Origin: Marinicella gelatinilytica
GTDB taxonomy: Bacteria > Pseudomonadota > Gammaproteobacteria > Xanthomonadales > Marinicellaceae
Direction of reading: 5' to 3'
Length of the DNA: 64,000 bases
Assembly (NCBI RefSeq): GCF_026410405.1
Contig: NZ_JAPMLN010000015.1
Coordinates: 1 to 64,000 of the forward strand
Program-made: the position numbers and the translations under genes
Part shown: piece by piece, positions 44,985 to 57,500 of the stretch
How positions within the stretch are numbered: the first letter of the stretch is position 1
Layout: each line of letters opens with the position of its first letter
The notes under the pieces: generated by a model
Databases searched by the model: none
What the model was told of the DNA's origin: nothing
The model's input: only the letters and a program-made list of their open reading frames with translations

Positions 44985-46031
44985 CTAGGGCCATTCAACA
45001 CGATCCATAATTTTGACGGCTTCTGGTCCTAATTTTCCCAGTTCAGCCAAATTAATGGCATCTTTCTTAAATTGTCCCCAACCGGCCAAGGTGGGATGAA
45101 CCACAGTGTTGTCCCTGATGGGGTATTCACCATTGACATTGGCATACCAACTTTGAGACTCTTCATTCAGTAGAAACTCCATCAGCTGAACTGCATTATC
45201 CGGATTTTTCGCAGATTGGGTCAAAGCAATACCGGAAATATTGACGTGAGTGCCTCGGCCTTGTTGATTTGGCCAAAATACCTGAACTTGTTCCGCGGCT
45301 TTTACTTCTGCGTCATTTTCGGAGGACAACATCCCAAAGAGGTAATAGGTGTTTGCCACGGCCACATCACAAACACCGGCCGCCAATGCTTTAATTTGAT
45401 CTCGATCACCACCCACCGGTTTTCGAGCAAAATTCTTAACCAATCCAGCTGCCCACTGCTCAACCGCATCCACACCATCAGAAGCCACCATTGAGGCCAC
45501 TAAGGATTGGTTATAAATATTACTGGAAGATCGGATACACACCCGCCCTCGCCACGTCTCATCTGCCAAATCCGCATAGGTTGATAAATCAGCCGGATTA
45601 ACCCGATCCTTGGCATACATGATAGGTCGGGCTCGCAATGACAAACCGAACCAATGTCCTTCAGGGTCTCGGTAGGCAGCAGGAATTAAAGTCTGCAACT
45701 GTTCACTGTCAACTGCCTGAGTCAATTGTAATGACTTGGCCCGATGTAAACGCCCGGCATCTACCGTAATCAAGACATCAGCAGGTGAAGCCACACCCTC
45801 CGCTTTTAAACGCTCAATTAGGGCATCGGCATTACCGGTAACTAAATTAACTTTAATACCTGTTTCAGTCTGAAAACGATCCAAGGCCGGTTTAATTAAG
45901 GCCTCTTTTCGCGCTGAATAGACATTCACTTCATGGCTGTTTTGTTGCTCACAACCGGACAACAAAAGCGACAATACCAGACTAAGCAATAGCAGAGAAA
46001 CTAAGCGAGATTTATGCATAATATGGACCAT
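44985..46031 (-). CDS. fbpA: Ferric iron substrate-binding lipoprotein (FbpA/FutA type)
   Basis: This 348-residue binding protein has a signal peptide with lipobox LLSGCEQ, so it is lipid-anchored in the inner membrane. NVYSARKEALIKPALDRFQTETG is the typical FbpA start after the signal. The tyrosines of NTYYLFGML fit the paired Tyr that coordinate Fe(III). An in-frame ATG four codons later (46019, MHKSRL) is an equally plausible start. It is the first gene of the operon and is controlled by the Fur-type promoter upstream. Confidence 0.88.
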   Translation of the reverse strand: MVHIMHKSRLVSLLLLSLVLSLLLSGCEQQNSHEVNVYSARKEALIKPALDRFQTETGIKVNLVTGNADALIERLKAEGVASPADVLITVDAGRLHRAKSLQLTQAVDSEQLQTLIPAAYRDPEGHWFGLSLRARPIMYAKDRVNPADLSTYADLADETWRGRVCIRSSSNIYNQSLVASMVASDGVDAVEQWAAGLVKNFARKPVGGDRDQIKALAAGVCDVAVANTYYLFGMLSSENDAEVKAAEQVQVFWPNQQGRGTHVNISGIALTQSAKNPDNAVQLMEFLLNEESQSWYANVNGEYPIRDNTVVHPTLAGWGQFKKDAINLAELGKLGPEAVKIMDRVEWP

Positions 46032-46046
46032 TAAAAAGAATGCGCT

Positions 46047-46075
46047 ATTTTAGTGATAATGATTATTGTTTGCAA
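46047..46075 (-). promoter_or_regulatory. Fur-regulated promoter of the ferric ABC operon
   Basis: On the minus strand TTGCAA (46075-46070), a 17-bp spacer and TAAAAT (46052-46047) precede the operon. A Fur box starting GATAATGATTATTG (plus strand, 46055-46073) covers the spacer. The arrangement is the same as at the FecA-like gene. Confidence 0.75.
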
Positions 46076-46194
46076 CGAATTGAGTATAATTTAACACTAA
46101 CTAACGGTATTTTACTGCTTTTTACCCGATAATAGATATAACAGCCCCATACATTAATCATCAAAACATATACGAAATCACTCGATTAAATCTA

Positions 46195-46664
46195 TTATGG
46201 CTGATAAGCCAGTGAAATGCTTGTTGCATTGTAATAGAGCCAGCCACTGGTTTGTGATGATGCTGACCAACCCATTCCTAAGTCGTTTATCTCCAGGCTT
46301 AAACGGCTACCATTATTTGTGATGTGCCGACCTTTCGAAGTTTCTGCAACAACTTCATACTTTTCATAAAGCACATCTTGACCCATATTTTAGGCTGTGT
46401 GAGTGAATGCCAAAAGTAATTAACTTTCCCCATATTTTGTGCGGTTAACAGTAATTCATATTTCTCACCTGAGCCTAAGTGCTCCACCCTTAACGGTCTA
46501 TCATAGGCCACATGAAATTTTTGATAATCTCTGGAGACTTCGCTTTGTGTCGATATAGATTTATACAATTGTTGTTGCTGGTGGTTTTGTCGTGCGATGA
46601 AAATCACAAACCCAAACATGATACCAAACAGAAAAATAAGTGCGTATTTAGGGTATCTTTTCAT
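46195..46664 (-). pseudogene. Small membrane-anchored hypothetical gene broken by a frameshift
   Basis: Two minus-strand reading frames look like one gene. The first part starts MKRYPKYALIFLFGIMFGF, with one transmembrane segment, and reads well to ...FWHSLTQPK. The second, in another frame, continues MGQDVLYEKYEVVAETSKG to the end at 46195 (...ATSISLAYQP). The switch falls at CCTAAAATATGGG near 46390, where one base in an A run would restore a product of about 155 residues. It may be a real mutation, a sequencing error or, less likely, programmed slippage. I do not recognise the family. Confidence 0.55.
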
Positions 46665-46837
46665 CGTTGTTAAGATATTTTTTTGAATTATCGTTTAATT
46701 TAGCAAATTAGACGGCTAAGCTTTAAATTGAGCAAATCATATTTGAATCACTCTTTAATTATAACTGTCAAATTAACTTTGACCTTCTTTTCACAGGTTT
46801 ACACGGTACAATAAGCAAAAATATATAAAACACCATT

Positions 46838-47596
46838 ATGATCTATAAACGATTTATTCCAACTTTAACTTTGCTTTTAATGACAAGCGCCCTATTGGCT
46901 CAAGACGATATACCCGATGACCACCGTTTGCGGGTGGGTGTCGCTGCGGTCAGTAGTAACAGTATATATCTTAATGGTGAGCGACAAAATGTTGTTTTCC
47001 CGGCTTTCGATTATGAGTATAAGAATTTCTACTTTCAGGCGGGTGACGCCGGCTATAAAATTTTGGATCAAAAAATATGGCAGTTAGATGTCGGCTTAAG
47101 TATCGATTTTTCTGGGGATGTGGATCGTGGTGATTCACCATTATTTACTCATTTACCGGACTTACATTATCCACTTTATTCCTTTGTCACTTTTGGCGCT
47201 TTAACCGATTACGGCTTATTTGATGTGCGTTATGATCATGAAATTAATAATAAGCATAATGGCCATATAATTTCTGCTAATTACACCGCTTACTTCAAAC
47301 TTAAGGACTGGAAATTTTACCCAAAACTCAGTCAACGGCGTTACAGTGGCGAATTTGTTAATTATTTTTATGGTGTAGATACCGAGTTTGCCAACGATGA
47401 GTTACCGGCATACCGCGGCCAAAAAAGCGATGTTACTGAGTTGTCTTTGACTATTTTAAAGAATATTACGCCGCAATGGTATTGGGTTAGCAGTGTTCGT
47501 AATCAGTGGTTTAACGATGAAATCACCAACAGCCCGTTGGTCGATGATGACCAACGGCTGTCACTTTTTATCGGTGTACTGTACGAGATATTTTAA
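46838..47596 (+). CDS. MipA/OmpV family outer-membrane protein
   Basis: This 252-residue protein has a signal peptide (MIYKRFIPTLTLLLMTSALLAQ) and a beta-barrel pattern of alternating residues. The GVAAVSSNSIYLNGERQNVVFPAFDYEYKNFYF start is typical of MipA/OmpV. The last residues GVLYEIF end in Phe, the BamA recognition signal. Family members are scaffolds for murein enzymes or osmotic-stress porins; which applies here is unknown. The stop overlaps the convergent gpx stop by 4 bp. Confidence 0.82.
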   Translation: MIYKRFIPTLTLLLMTSALLAQDDIPDDHRLRVGVAAVSSNSIYLNGERQNVVFPAFDYEYKNFYFQAGDAGYKILDQKIWQLDVGLSIDFSGDVDRGDSPLFTHLPDLHYPLYSFVTFGALTDYGLFDVRYDHEINNKHNGHIISANYTAYFKLKDWKFYPKLSQRRYSGEFVNYFYGVDTEFANDELPAYRGQKSDVTELSLTILKNITPQWYWVSSVRNQWFNDEITNSPLVDDDQRLSLFIGVLYEIF

Positions 47597-48075
47597 GCAT
47601 TTAAAGCTTGTTCAATATCACGCGTTAGTTTTTCAGGTTTAGTGGTCGGCGCATAGCGTTTGAGCGGTTTACCATCTTTACCGATTAAGAACTTGGTGAA
47701 ATTCCACTTCACTTTATCACCCAAAGTACCAGACAGTTCATCTTTTAGATATGTAAATAAAGGATGGGCATCATCGCCATTAACATCGATTTTATTAAAC
47801 ATCGGAAATTCAACGCCATAATTCACTTCGCAGAATGAATTAATGTCCTCGGCATCACCGGGCTCCTGACCACCAAACTGGTTACAAGGAAAGCCTAACA
47901 CCGTAAAACCACGGTTTTTATAACTTTCATACAATTCTTGCAAACCTTTATATTGTGGCGTAAAACCACATTTACTGGCAGTATTCACCACCAACACCAC
48001 TTGACCTTTATAATCAGCCAAACTGCGCATATCACCATTTAAAGTCTCAGCACTAAATTCATAAAAATCACTCAT
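47593..48075 (-). CDS. Glutathione peroxidase (BtuE type)
   Basis: This 160-residue thiol peroxidase reduces hydroperoxides. The peroxidatic Cys36 is in NTASKCGFTPQYKGL (cysteine, not selenocysteine). The Gln partner is in LGFPCNQFGGQEPG, whose Cys can resolve as in non-seleno enzymes, and the Trp is in VKWNFTKFLI. Length is typical of the BtuE/Gpx cytosolic type. Monocistronic. Confidence 0.93.
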   Translation of the reverse strand: MSDFYEFSAETLNGDMRSLADYKGQVVLVVNTASKCGFTPQYKGLQELYESYKNRGFTVLGFPCNQFGGQEPGDAEDINSFCEVNYGVEFPMFNKIDVNGDDAHPLFTYLKDELSGTLGDKVKWNFTKFLIGKDGKPLKRYAPTTKPEKLTRDIEQALNA

Positions 48076-48515
48076 AATTAACCCACCTTTAAAAAAATTT
48101 CAAAATCTACTAATCCGCCAGCCTATTTGCTCACCTGAACAAATTATAAGGTTGCGTTTCAATCGATGACGTATTCGCAGCGGCCGCTCTAGTCACTTCC
48201 GCATCAATTAGTATGGATACAGGGAATGCAGATATTATCTGACCTCCAAGAGTAGGCCCTTAAGGCAACGGCAAACAGCCGCTTTGCCATGCGAAGCAAC
48301 CCTAAGGGCTGATGACATGGCTGTCATTAAGTACAACAATAACTGCCTGCTCACGCCTATAGACCTACATTCTATAGGCCACTTTTCACACTCATACCAT
48401 TTGTCATCAAAAGTGAATTACGTCCCAAGAACATTTCTTATTTGGGGACAAAAAAGCCGAAAAGCAAGTCAATGCTTTTCGGCTTTTAAGTTTTTACCGC
48501 TGTTCAGTTAAGCGT
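48076..48515. other. Structured intergenic region between gpx and the giant gene
   Basis: This 440-bp region has no convincing ORF. It contains several hairpins: GGCAAA/TTTGCC at 48270-48288 and GCCTATAG/CTATAGGC at 48355-48379. The terminator of the giant gene is at the right end. It also contains GCGGCCGCTCTAG at 48180-48192. The density of short stems suggests a structured RNA or a decayed repeat, but I cannot match it to a known class. Confidence 0.45.
48452..48487 (-). terminator. Rho-independent terminator of the giant secreted protein gene
   Basis: A perfect 15-bp stem (AAAAGCCGAAAAGCA/TGCTTTTCGGCTTTT) with a 6-nt loop lies 29 bp after the stop. On the minus strand it is followed by a run of six T. 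Confidence 0.92.
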
Positions 48516-51500
48516 TTAGCTTCTGCGACGAATCGCAGGTAAAGCCAAACCTAAACTCAGTGCAATTAATAACAGCAGCGCCCAGGTACTTAAAGTAGGT
48601 ATCGGGAACGCGGTTCTAACACCGGTTGGATCATTAACATCTGTGGTGGTCGGATCATCGGTCACCACAGGCTGTTGCCCGCCCTGCTCATCATCATTGG
48701 GGTCGCCGTTATTATTTTCATCCCAATGTGCCATGGCCTGGTTTTCAATGCTGACCGAACCACCCGCTGTAATGCGGGTATCGAATCGAATCACCACTTC
48801 ATTGGCCAAGTTCGCCATGGTTTCATTCGCCGGCGCACCCGGATCCGGGCTGATAACAGCGTTTAATTCAATGCGATTTAAGCCACTGTTATATATCGGA
48901 GTGGTGCATGTACTGGTACCATCAGGCGTACAACTCGCCGCCGGCACATAGGTGGTTCCGGCCGGAATTTCGTCATAAATAAACACCGGCAGATCGACAT
49001 TATTGTTGGGGTTATACCAATAGAACGTCCAGTGTAATAAACGCGGATCGGATGGGTCCACTTCAACGGTCTTCACGCCCACCGGTGGATTTAAGAATAA
49101 TCCGGTGGTTTCATCATCATCATTGTTACTGAGATCTTCATCCGGACCGTTACTGCCATCATCACCAATATTCACGCTGTTCAGAATCTGCTGAACACTC
49201 TGCGGTAGGGGATCATCCACATCAACGGCGAAGACCACTGAACCTGTATCACCGACATTCAGGTTACCCACAAAGTACGTGCAGGAATTACCCGGTGTGG
49301 TACCACTACAGCTCCAGGCAGGATTACTGGCTCCAGCATTAAACGTGGTATTCGCTGGTATCGTTTCAGTAATAACCACGCCCACAGTATCTTGTGAACC
49401 AACATTTTCATAATTCAGGGTATAAACAATGGTTTGACCCGGACCTGAATTAAGACCACCATCCGTTTTGGTAATGACCAAATCAGGGGCGGCCACCACA
49501 TCGGTGGGCTCAGAATCATCGTTATTGGTCGGATCAGTATCATCACCGTTATTTCCATCATCATTAATACTGACGGTATTGTTCAAGGCATCAATTCCGG
49601 ACGGTACGGTGTCATCCACCAACACAGCAAACTGAACCGTTTGTGCCGGATCACCGGCATTAACAGGTCCAATGGCTAAGGTACAGCTGCTTCCGGCATT
49701 ACCATTTGGAGAGCAAACCCAACCAGCTGAACTGCCTGAAACGCTGAACGTCGTGTGCAATGGTACGATTTCCGTAATAACCACACCCGTGGCATCTTGA
49801 TCACCGATATTTTCATAACTGATGTCATAGATTAAAACATCACCGGCATTAACACTGGCTTGCTGGTCAACTTTAGAAACCGTCAAATCAGGTGCAGCCG
49901 ACACAGGGGTATCATCTGAATCATTGTTATTGCTTTCATCAATATCATCACCATTGTTGCCGTCATCATCGATACTCACACTGTTATCGATTTGATCAAC
50001 ACCACTTGGTAGCGGATTGTCCACAGTCACAGCAAAGGCCACTGATCCGGCCGCACCACCTGCAACGACACCCACAGCCAAGGTACAGGAACTACCTGCT
50101 GTGACACCTGCACAACTCCAAGCAGGATCAGAATTACCGGCATCAAACGTACTATTTGCAGGCACAACCTCACTCAACTCCACGCCGGTTGAACCGATGT
50201 TACCGTTATTACCGTAACTAATGGTATAAATCACAGTGCCACCGGCTATCACCGTGGTGCCACCATCATCTTTAGTAACCCATAAATCAAGGGCAGTTCC
50301 ATCTAAACTATCGGTATCACCGTCACTGTTGTTACTCGGTGTTGGGTCAGCGCCATTATTTCCGTCATCGGTAATACTGGCGACATTGACCACAGATGTT
50401 GCTCCTGCTGCTAATGGGTTATCGACATTGACCGCAAAATTGACTAAACCTGACGAACCACCGGCTACCGAGCCTACAGCATATGTACAGACACTTCCGG
50501 CCGTAACGCCGCCACAACTCCAACCTCCGGTACTACTGCCGGCATTGAACGTTGTATGGACAGGAACAGTTTCAGTAATGACCACACCGGTGGCTTCTTG
50601 GTTGCCGACATTTTCATAAGCAATCGCATATATTAATGTATCACCCGGGTTTGCCAGAACCACGCCATCATCTTTAACCAAAGTTAAATCAGGGGTCGCC
50701 GTAACCGGCGTATCATCGCTGCCATTGTCTGTATTACCGTCATCATCTGCAATAGCAACTGAATTGTTTATGGCAGTAACCCCGGCAGGCAATGGATCAT
50801 TGACCTGAACGGCAAACGATAAAGAGCCTGAATCGCCAGCGGCCAGTGTTGCCAGCGTTTGGGTACAGGCCGTACCACCCGGCGAACCATCAGCACAGCT
50901 CCAACCCACAGACGAACTGGCATCAACAAAAATGCTGTTCATCGGCACAGTTTCAGTAATAACCACGTTTGTGGCATCCTGATTACCTGTATTGGCATAG
51001 TTAATGGTGTAAGTCACCACATCATCGGGCTCAACTGTTACACCACCATCATCTTTAGTAACCTCTAACGTCGGTGAAGCCGTAATTGGTGTATTATCAT
51101 CGTCATTATTATCACTTGGATCAAGATCTGACCCATTATTACCATCATCTGTAATCGATGTACTGTTGGAGAGTTCAGTGACACCTGAAGGTAATGGATT
51201 AACAACAGTAACTGCAAAGTTCACGGTACTAACAGAACCATCACCTGGGACAGTACCCGCTATATTTAAGGTACAAACGGTACCGGCAGGATCGCCATTC
51301 ACACAGCTCCAACCGGCATCTGAATTAGCGGCATTAAATGTACTGTTTGCCGGCACTGTTTCGGTAATTTCCACACCGGTTGCATCCTGGGTACCGTTAT
51401 TTGAATAACCCAGGGTGTAAACCACAACGCCACCCGGCGTCGTTATAGCACCGCCATCATCTTTAACGATCGTTAAATCTGGCGCGCCATCGACCGGGAT

Positions 51501-54500
51501 GATGGTTGGATCATCGGGATCGGTGGGTGTATTCGGATCGTCAGAATTAAAATCAGGAATTTCTTGCGAAGTAATTTGCGCCTGATTAACCAACTCCTCA
51601 ACACCTGAAGGTAATGGGTCATTAATAACCACCTGATAAGTAATGGTTACGGTTGCGTCCACAGCCAATGTGCCGACATTCACGACAACCGTGGTATCAC
51701 CGCCTGTATTACCAGTGGTTACAGAACCGACATTTGTGGTCACAGAACCCACAACCAAACTACCATTGGGGTCAGGGATATCTGTGACAACTACGGAGGT
51801 TGCCGGCGCATCACCTGAGTTCACCACAGTGATGGTGTAATTTAAGGTTTCACCGGGACTGGCACCACCGGAACTGTTGGTATCATCATCCAACACCACA
51901 GATTTAAATGAATCCAGTGCCGGTAACAATAAAGTATCCGTACCATCCACAGGAGGGAAATCCCGCTCATTCGGATCATTACCGGGTAATGAACTTGATT
52001 CTTCAATCGTCGCTGTATTTGGAATACTGGTAACACTGACATCATCCAGTAAAGTTGCATTAAACACAAAATTAACCACCTCATTAGGTTCCAGCGAACT
52101 GTCTGGTGGCGAAGACAGTGGATCAGATTCAATTCGAATTGTGGTAGAACCCACCACCGGATCATCCACCGATACAGTCAAGGTAAAGCCGGTCGGGACA
52201 GTCACAGCACTAAAACCGTTTTCATCCCAAATATTGGCTGTATCGAACACATCTTCCAGCACTAAATCGTAAGCCGCTGCCGTTCCACCCGTGTTGTTCA
52301 TGGTTAAGGTAATTGGCACCACATAGTCATTCACTGTACCAAAGGACTTAGCTAAACCTAAGTTAGGCTCAACCACTTCCACATCAGCATCATCCGTTAA
52401 AGGCGTACCTGTGTCGTATTCAAATGTGACATTATTGGTTAGCATATCAACCGCTGTATTTCCGGCAACGTCCAATAAGCGTGCCGTCACAATCATGCGA
52501 ATCCAATTGTTTGTATCGTCACCATCATAGACATTGGTAATATCACCAAAATCAAACACCACCTGATCATTATAGGTGTCACTGTTACTATCACTAATTG
52601 CAGCAGGCAAAGGTGTGCCTGAATAACTAATACCCGGTCCCATGGTGATACTTCCGGCATTAACCACCTCCATACCAACGGGTAAATTATCCGTGACCAC
52701 AGCACCGGTTGTAATGCCATGCGGTACCACTATCGTTAAATCAAAATCAATGGTTTCGCCAATTGCCAGATCAGGCGCCATGGGATCACCAATATTATCA
52801 CCGGTGTCACTCAATGAACTGTTTCCAGCTTCTTTCAGCACATTCGGATCCGGCGTCACAAAACTGGTACCATCGGAATCACTATAGGTTCGCGTTTCAG
52901 CTTCGCTGCCCGGCGTCGACGTGTATTCCATGTTCGCCACATTGGCATACGTTTCAGATGGATTCACAGCACTGTTAACCAAAACATTATATCTAATGGT
53001 ACAAGAGCCTGGACTCAAAGGCAGTTCATCAAAGTTAAATTCAATGATGGGTTCCGCTGATGAATCAACAGTCCAAGCTGGACAGGTAGATGTCACTGTA
53101 CCGTCATTAATCCATTCAGTACCGGGAACAGGCAAGTTATCGGTAACACTAAAATTAAACGCATCTGCACTTGAACTTGCATCATGTGCGATGGTTAACT
53201 GATACGTTAATGTTTCACCCGCAGACGCTATAACAGTGGCCGGATCAGTGTTTTTAGTCACCGTTACGACTGGCTCAACAATGTCGACCAATGCAGAATC
53301 AGTCACACTACCCGGATTAGCACCAGAGCTATCTGTCACTGTTAAGGTGGCAACATTCGCAATATCATTTAAAACACCTTGGTTAACAGGCTCATTAACC
53401 ACCACAGCAACCACTTCAAACACAACTTGATCATCTGTGTTATTAAGACCATCCGGTGTATTAACAACATTTCCTAAGGTCCAGGTAATTAAATCATCAT
53501 ATGCATCCACATTGGTATTGCTGTGTACGCCCGCATCACCGGTCGAAACACCCGGAACAGTGAGTTGTCCGCCAATTGAAATTATTTCTGAACTCACCAC
53601 AGATAAAACAGCTGTCGTATTCGGCAGCTGGTCAGTCATAACTGCATTGTAAGACGTGCCTTCAGGAAAAGTGACTACCATGCGATAAGTGACTTCCTCA
53701 CCAATGGTCAAATCATCTTCCGGTCCACTTTGAGACGTACCTGTACTTGATTCCGAGGTTGACAATACAGTTTTACTTAAACCAGATTCAGTAATGGTTA
53801 CGGTATGTTGATCTGAATCACTATTATTTCGCTCATTTGGGTCAGTACCCGGTAACGATGACCAGTCTATATCTGCCGTATTGGTAATGACTTGTTCCGG
53901 ATAAACACCCGGATCCACCGTCACCTGATAAGTGAATGTAGCTGTTTCGCTGATTGGGAAGTGAGTCCAGCCGGCAGAAATAGAACCACCACTCTCTGTC
54001 GGACCAACATCCGGCGCTAAACCACTGTCATGGGTCAAACTTCCACCCACATAAGTCAATCCGGCAGGAATCATATCGGTCATAGTGACATCATAGGCAT
54101 CGGCCGATGAAGTCGCATTAGGATTAGATACCTCAATAGTATAGGTGATGGTATCACCGGCATCAGCACTATTTACATCACCGGCTTTATCAACAAGCAT
54201 ATTCGGCTCAACCACCTCAATATCAGCAGAACCGGACACATCAGCGCCCGTGTCATATTGAATTAATACGGTATTGGTTAAAACTTCAATGCCTTCATTT
54301 ACAGATGCATTAGTCACCAATGCTGTTACTTGAACAACAATTTGGTCGTTGCCATCTACAGTACCGTCAGGAACGTTCACTACAGATCCAAAATCAAAAG
54401 TCACGACATTATTGTTGGCACCACTGACAACACCTGGATCACCTACTAACCATGCATTTGTCGGTGTTAGGTTTCCTCCAATTGAGATTAATTCAGAGCC

Positions 54501-57500
54501 GGTTACCACCATTTGACCCGTGGCATTATCCGGTAAGGTATCAGTAATAATGACTGAGGGCGACACACCTTCGGCTAAGGTAGCAACAATATTAAAAGTC
54601 ACTTCTTCACCAATGGTTAAATCCACCAATGAGGGGTCGCTTTCTCCTGACGGCGCACTGGCCTCGTCTTGATTGGTGCTGGTGGCGGGTAAAACTGATT
54701 TCACCACTTCTGCCGGAGCAATCGTGACATCCGCATCATCGGTCACAGGACCATAATCACGTTCATAGGGATCATTGCCCGGTAATGAATCACCTATGGT
54801 TGAAGCCACATTATTTAACACTGAGCCGGACACTGCGGTCGGATCAATAGTCACATCAAAAGTCACTGTCACAGAACCACCAACGGGTACTGAAGACACA
54901 TCTACCTGAACCGTGGTGTCACCACCCGCATTACCGGTCGTAATGGTACCTGAGGAGGTCACAACAGAACCTGCCACCAAATTCAAATCTGGATCACTCA
55001 GCGAATCACTAATCACCACATCAAAGGCCGGACTGGTACCGTTATTAGTCATAACTATGGTGTACGTCACGGTATCACCGGCATCGGCATTAGCCGGGGA
55101 AACGGTTTTGTTTAATCCCAAAGAAGGTTCCCGAATCGTTAAGTTCGGCGCACTGTCGCTGGCAGAACCGTTGTCTGAACTAAAGCTGGCGTCATTGATT
55201 TTATTTTCGCCATTTTGATTGGCTCCAACATCATTCACCAACACACTGTAGGTTATGGTCAGGGTTTCTGCAGTATTATTATCCGTATTACTGTTGCCAA
55301 GGGTGCCGAAATTAAAACTGGCATCTCGTGTTCCGATGCCACTTGCACCCGCCAGCACGGCAGCAAAGCCACCGGCCACGTCTGTTGTAATATCTCCACT
55401 TGATGGCACGATGGAATCAAACGATAAAAAGGTTAAACCATTATCCAGTTGATCCGTCACAACAGCATTACTGGACACACCTTCTGGAATGGTCACTTCA
55501 ACCTGATATTGAATCACTTCACCAATGGTGATGGTGCCATTATCACTGTCCACATTGGGCGTAACTGAGACAATGGTTTTATCCATAGTTGGTTGGCCGA
55601 TTGTGGCTGTGGCATTATCTGAAACTGACGGGAAATTAACCGCGCCGGATTGAGATGCATAATCAGCCGTGGCGGTATTGGTCAAGGTGCTACCAATTTC
55701 AACCGCAGAAGCCACTGTACAATTAACTGTCACCAAAGCCGTGTCTGTGCCATAAGGCGCTCCAATGGTACCATCGTTGGCTGCCAAAGGGTTCGTGAGC
55801 GTTATACCGGTCCCAATACTTCCGCTATAAGCCAAAACATCGCCATTGCCATCGGTCACTGCACTGACTGAACAAGCCGTTAAGCTCGCCACAGCCGGGT
55901 CAGTAATCACCACATCATAAGCCGGCGCTCCACCAACATTTTCAAGTGTTAATTGATAACTAATGCTGTCTCCGGCATCTACGTTTGTAACATTACCATC
56001 CACCGGTAACACAGCCGGTGATGGGTTGATGTTACCTTGGTCAGCAGATACAACACCTTTGGTCATGTGCAATTCTGGTGCGCGAACCTGGATCAAAACC
56101 GGGGTGATACCTGTCGACACCTCTGCTTCAGTATTCGAGGTGCTAACACGCAATAAATTAGCTAAACTCAGATTATCTGCAAACGGATCATCCGTGACAA
56201 CCACATCCACCAGTACCGATAAGGTTTGCGGTGTTGTGGTGGTAATATTCGGCCAGTTAATCGTCAGGCTATTGGTGCCCGCATCTGTCGTTATACTGGT
56301 TGGCGTTAATCCCAAGGTATCTGATGGATCCAGGCTAATGCTGCTGTTGGGTAAAGGTAAACTCGTATCAATGGTGGTGGCATCAAATACCGGTAATGGA
56401 AAAAAGTCTTCAAAAACAACCCCATTGGTGTCCCCGGAAGGAACGGCCAAACTCAGCCGATATGTGACAGTATCACCAGGCATATAGGGTCCGGTGCTCA
56501 CAACATCTTTACTAATGGCAACCGGTGCAACCAGAATGGTCGCCGCAGAGTCATCACCACAAGCCGACGCGCCTTCAACTAAATCATAATCCAAATCAAC
56601 CGTATTGCTTAAGGGGTCACTGGCTAAAACTGCGTCTGTATTGGCATAGGTTTGATCTACACTGGCATCATAACTAATTGTTAAGCCGGTTCCGGCACTC
56701 AGTGTTCCCAAAGCCGATGTGATATCAAACTCCACAGTGGTTTGACCGGCTGCAGGTGTGTCGTTTGATATTGTTGGTGTTACACCACCACTTAAAACAG
56801 AATTAAAAGTGACGCCATCGGGTAATATATCAGTAACAATAACACGATCAGCGTTGGCATAATCACTGAGTTGGATGTTCAGATTATAGGTCACCAAATT
56901 ACCGGGTGTTACTTGACCGGGGGATGCCCCTTTTTGAACACTCATGTGCTCCAGCTCGATGTTATTGCTGTCGGTTAATTGAGGAACAGCAACGGCATTA
57001 AATTCCGCATCAAATGTGGCGTTATTGACAGCAGTATCCTTGCCACATGCCGTTTCATCCAACACATCATCAAAATAACCACTGTAAGTAATGACCAAAT
57101 CATTACCGGCTGCCGTACCGTTAACGCTATCGCACGTTATACTAATGTTCGGCAATCCTGAAACACAGTTAACACCACCCGAGATATTAATAGAACCTGT
57201 ATCCAATACAAATTGTGACGGTAAAACATCATTAATCACGATGTTATCAATGGTGTTATTGTTGGCAACATCAACATTTAACGTATAGCTTACCGGCCAG
57301 CTTGGCCCTGGTGGCCGCTCGCCTTCAGGGACATTACTACTTTTTTCAAACGTCACCAGTATTGGGGTGATATTAAAATCATCCGTCGTGCCAACTATCG
57401 GCCCGTTATCTCCAGTCGGCGTATCTCCAAATTCATAGGCAGGAGTTACTGAAACCGGCAACGGTACATTGACAGTCGCAGTCGGGTCTATGTCTAAGCA

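Noticed and set aside
48180-48192. GCGGCCGCTCTAG, resembling a cloning polylinker (NotI then XbaI-like)
   Set aside because: No vector backbone or further polylinker follows on either side, so a chance match in natural intergenic sequence is more likely. A vector screen would settle it.
48284-48511. 75-codon plus-strand frame between gpx and the giant gene
   Set aside because: It runs through the hairpins and the terminator of the neighbouring gene and shows no protein family features.
55963-56487. 174-codon reading frame opposite the giant gene, with many similar shorter ones
   Set aside because: These are shadows created by the repetitive Gly/Thr/Val/Asp codons of the long minus-strand gene.
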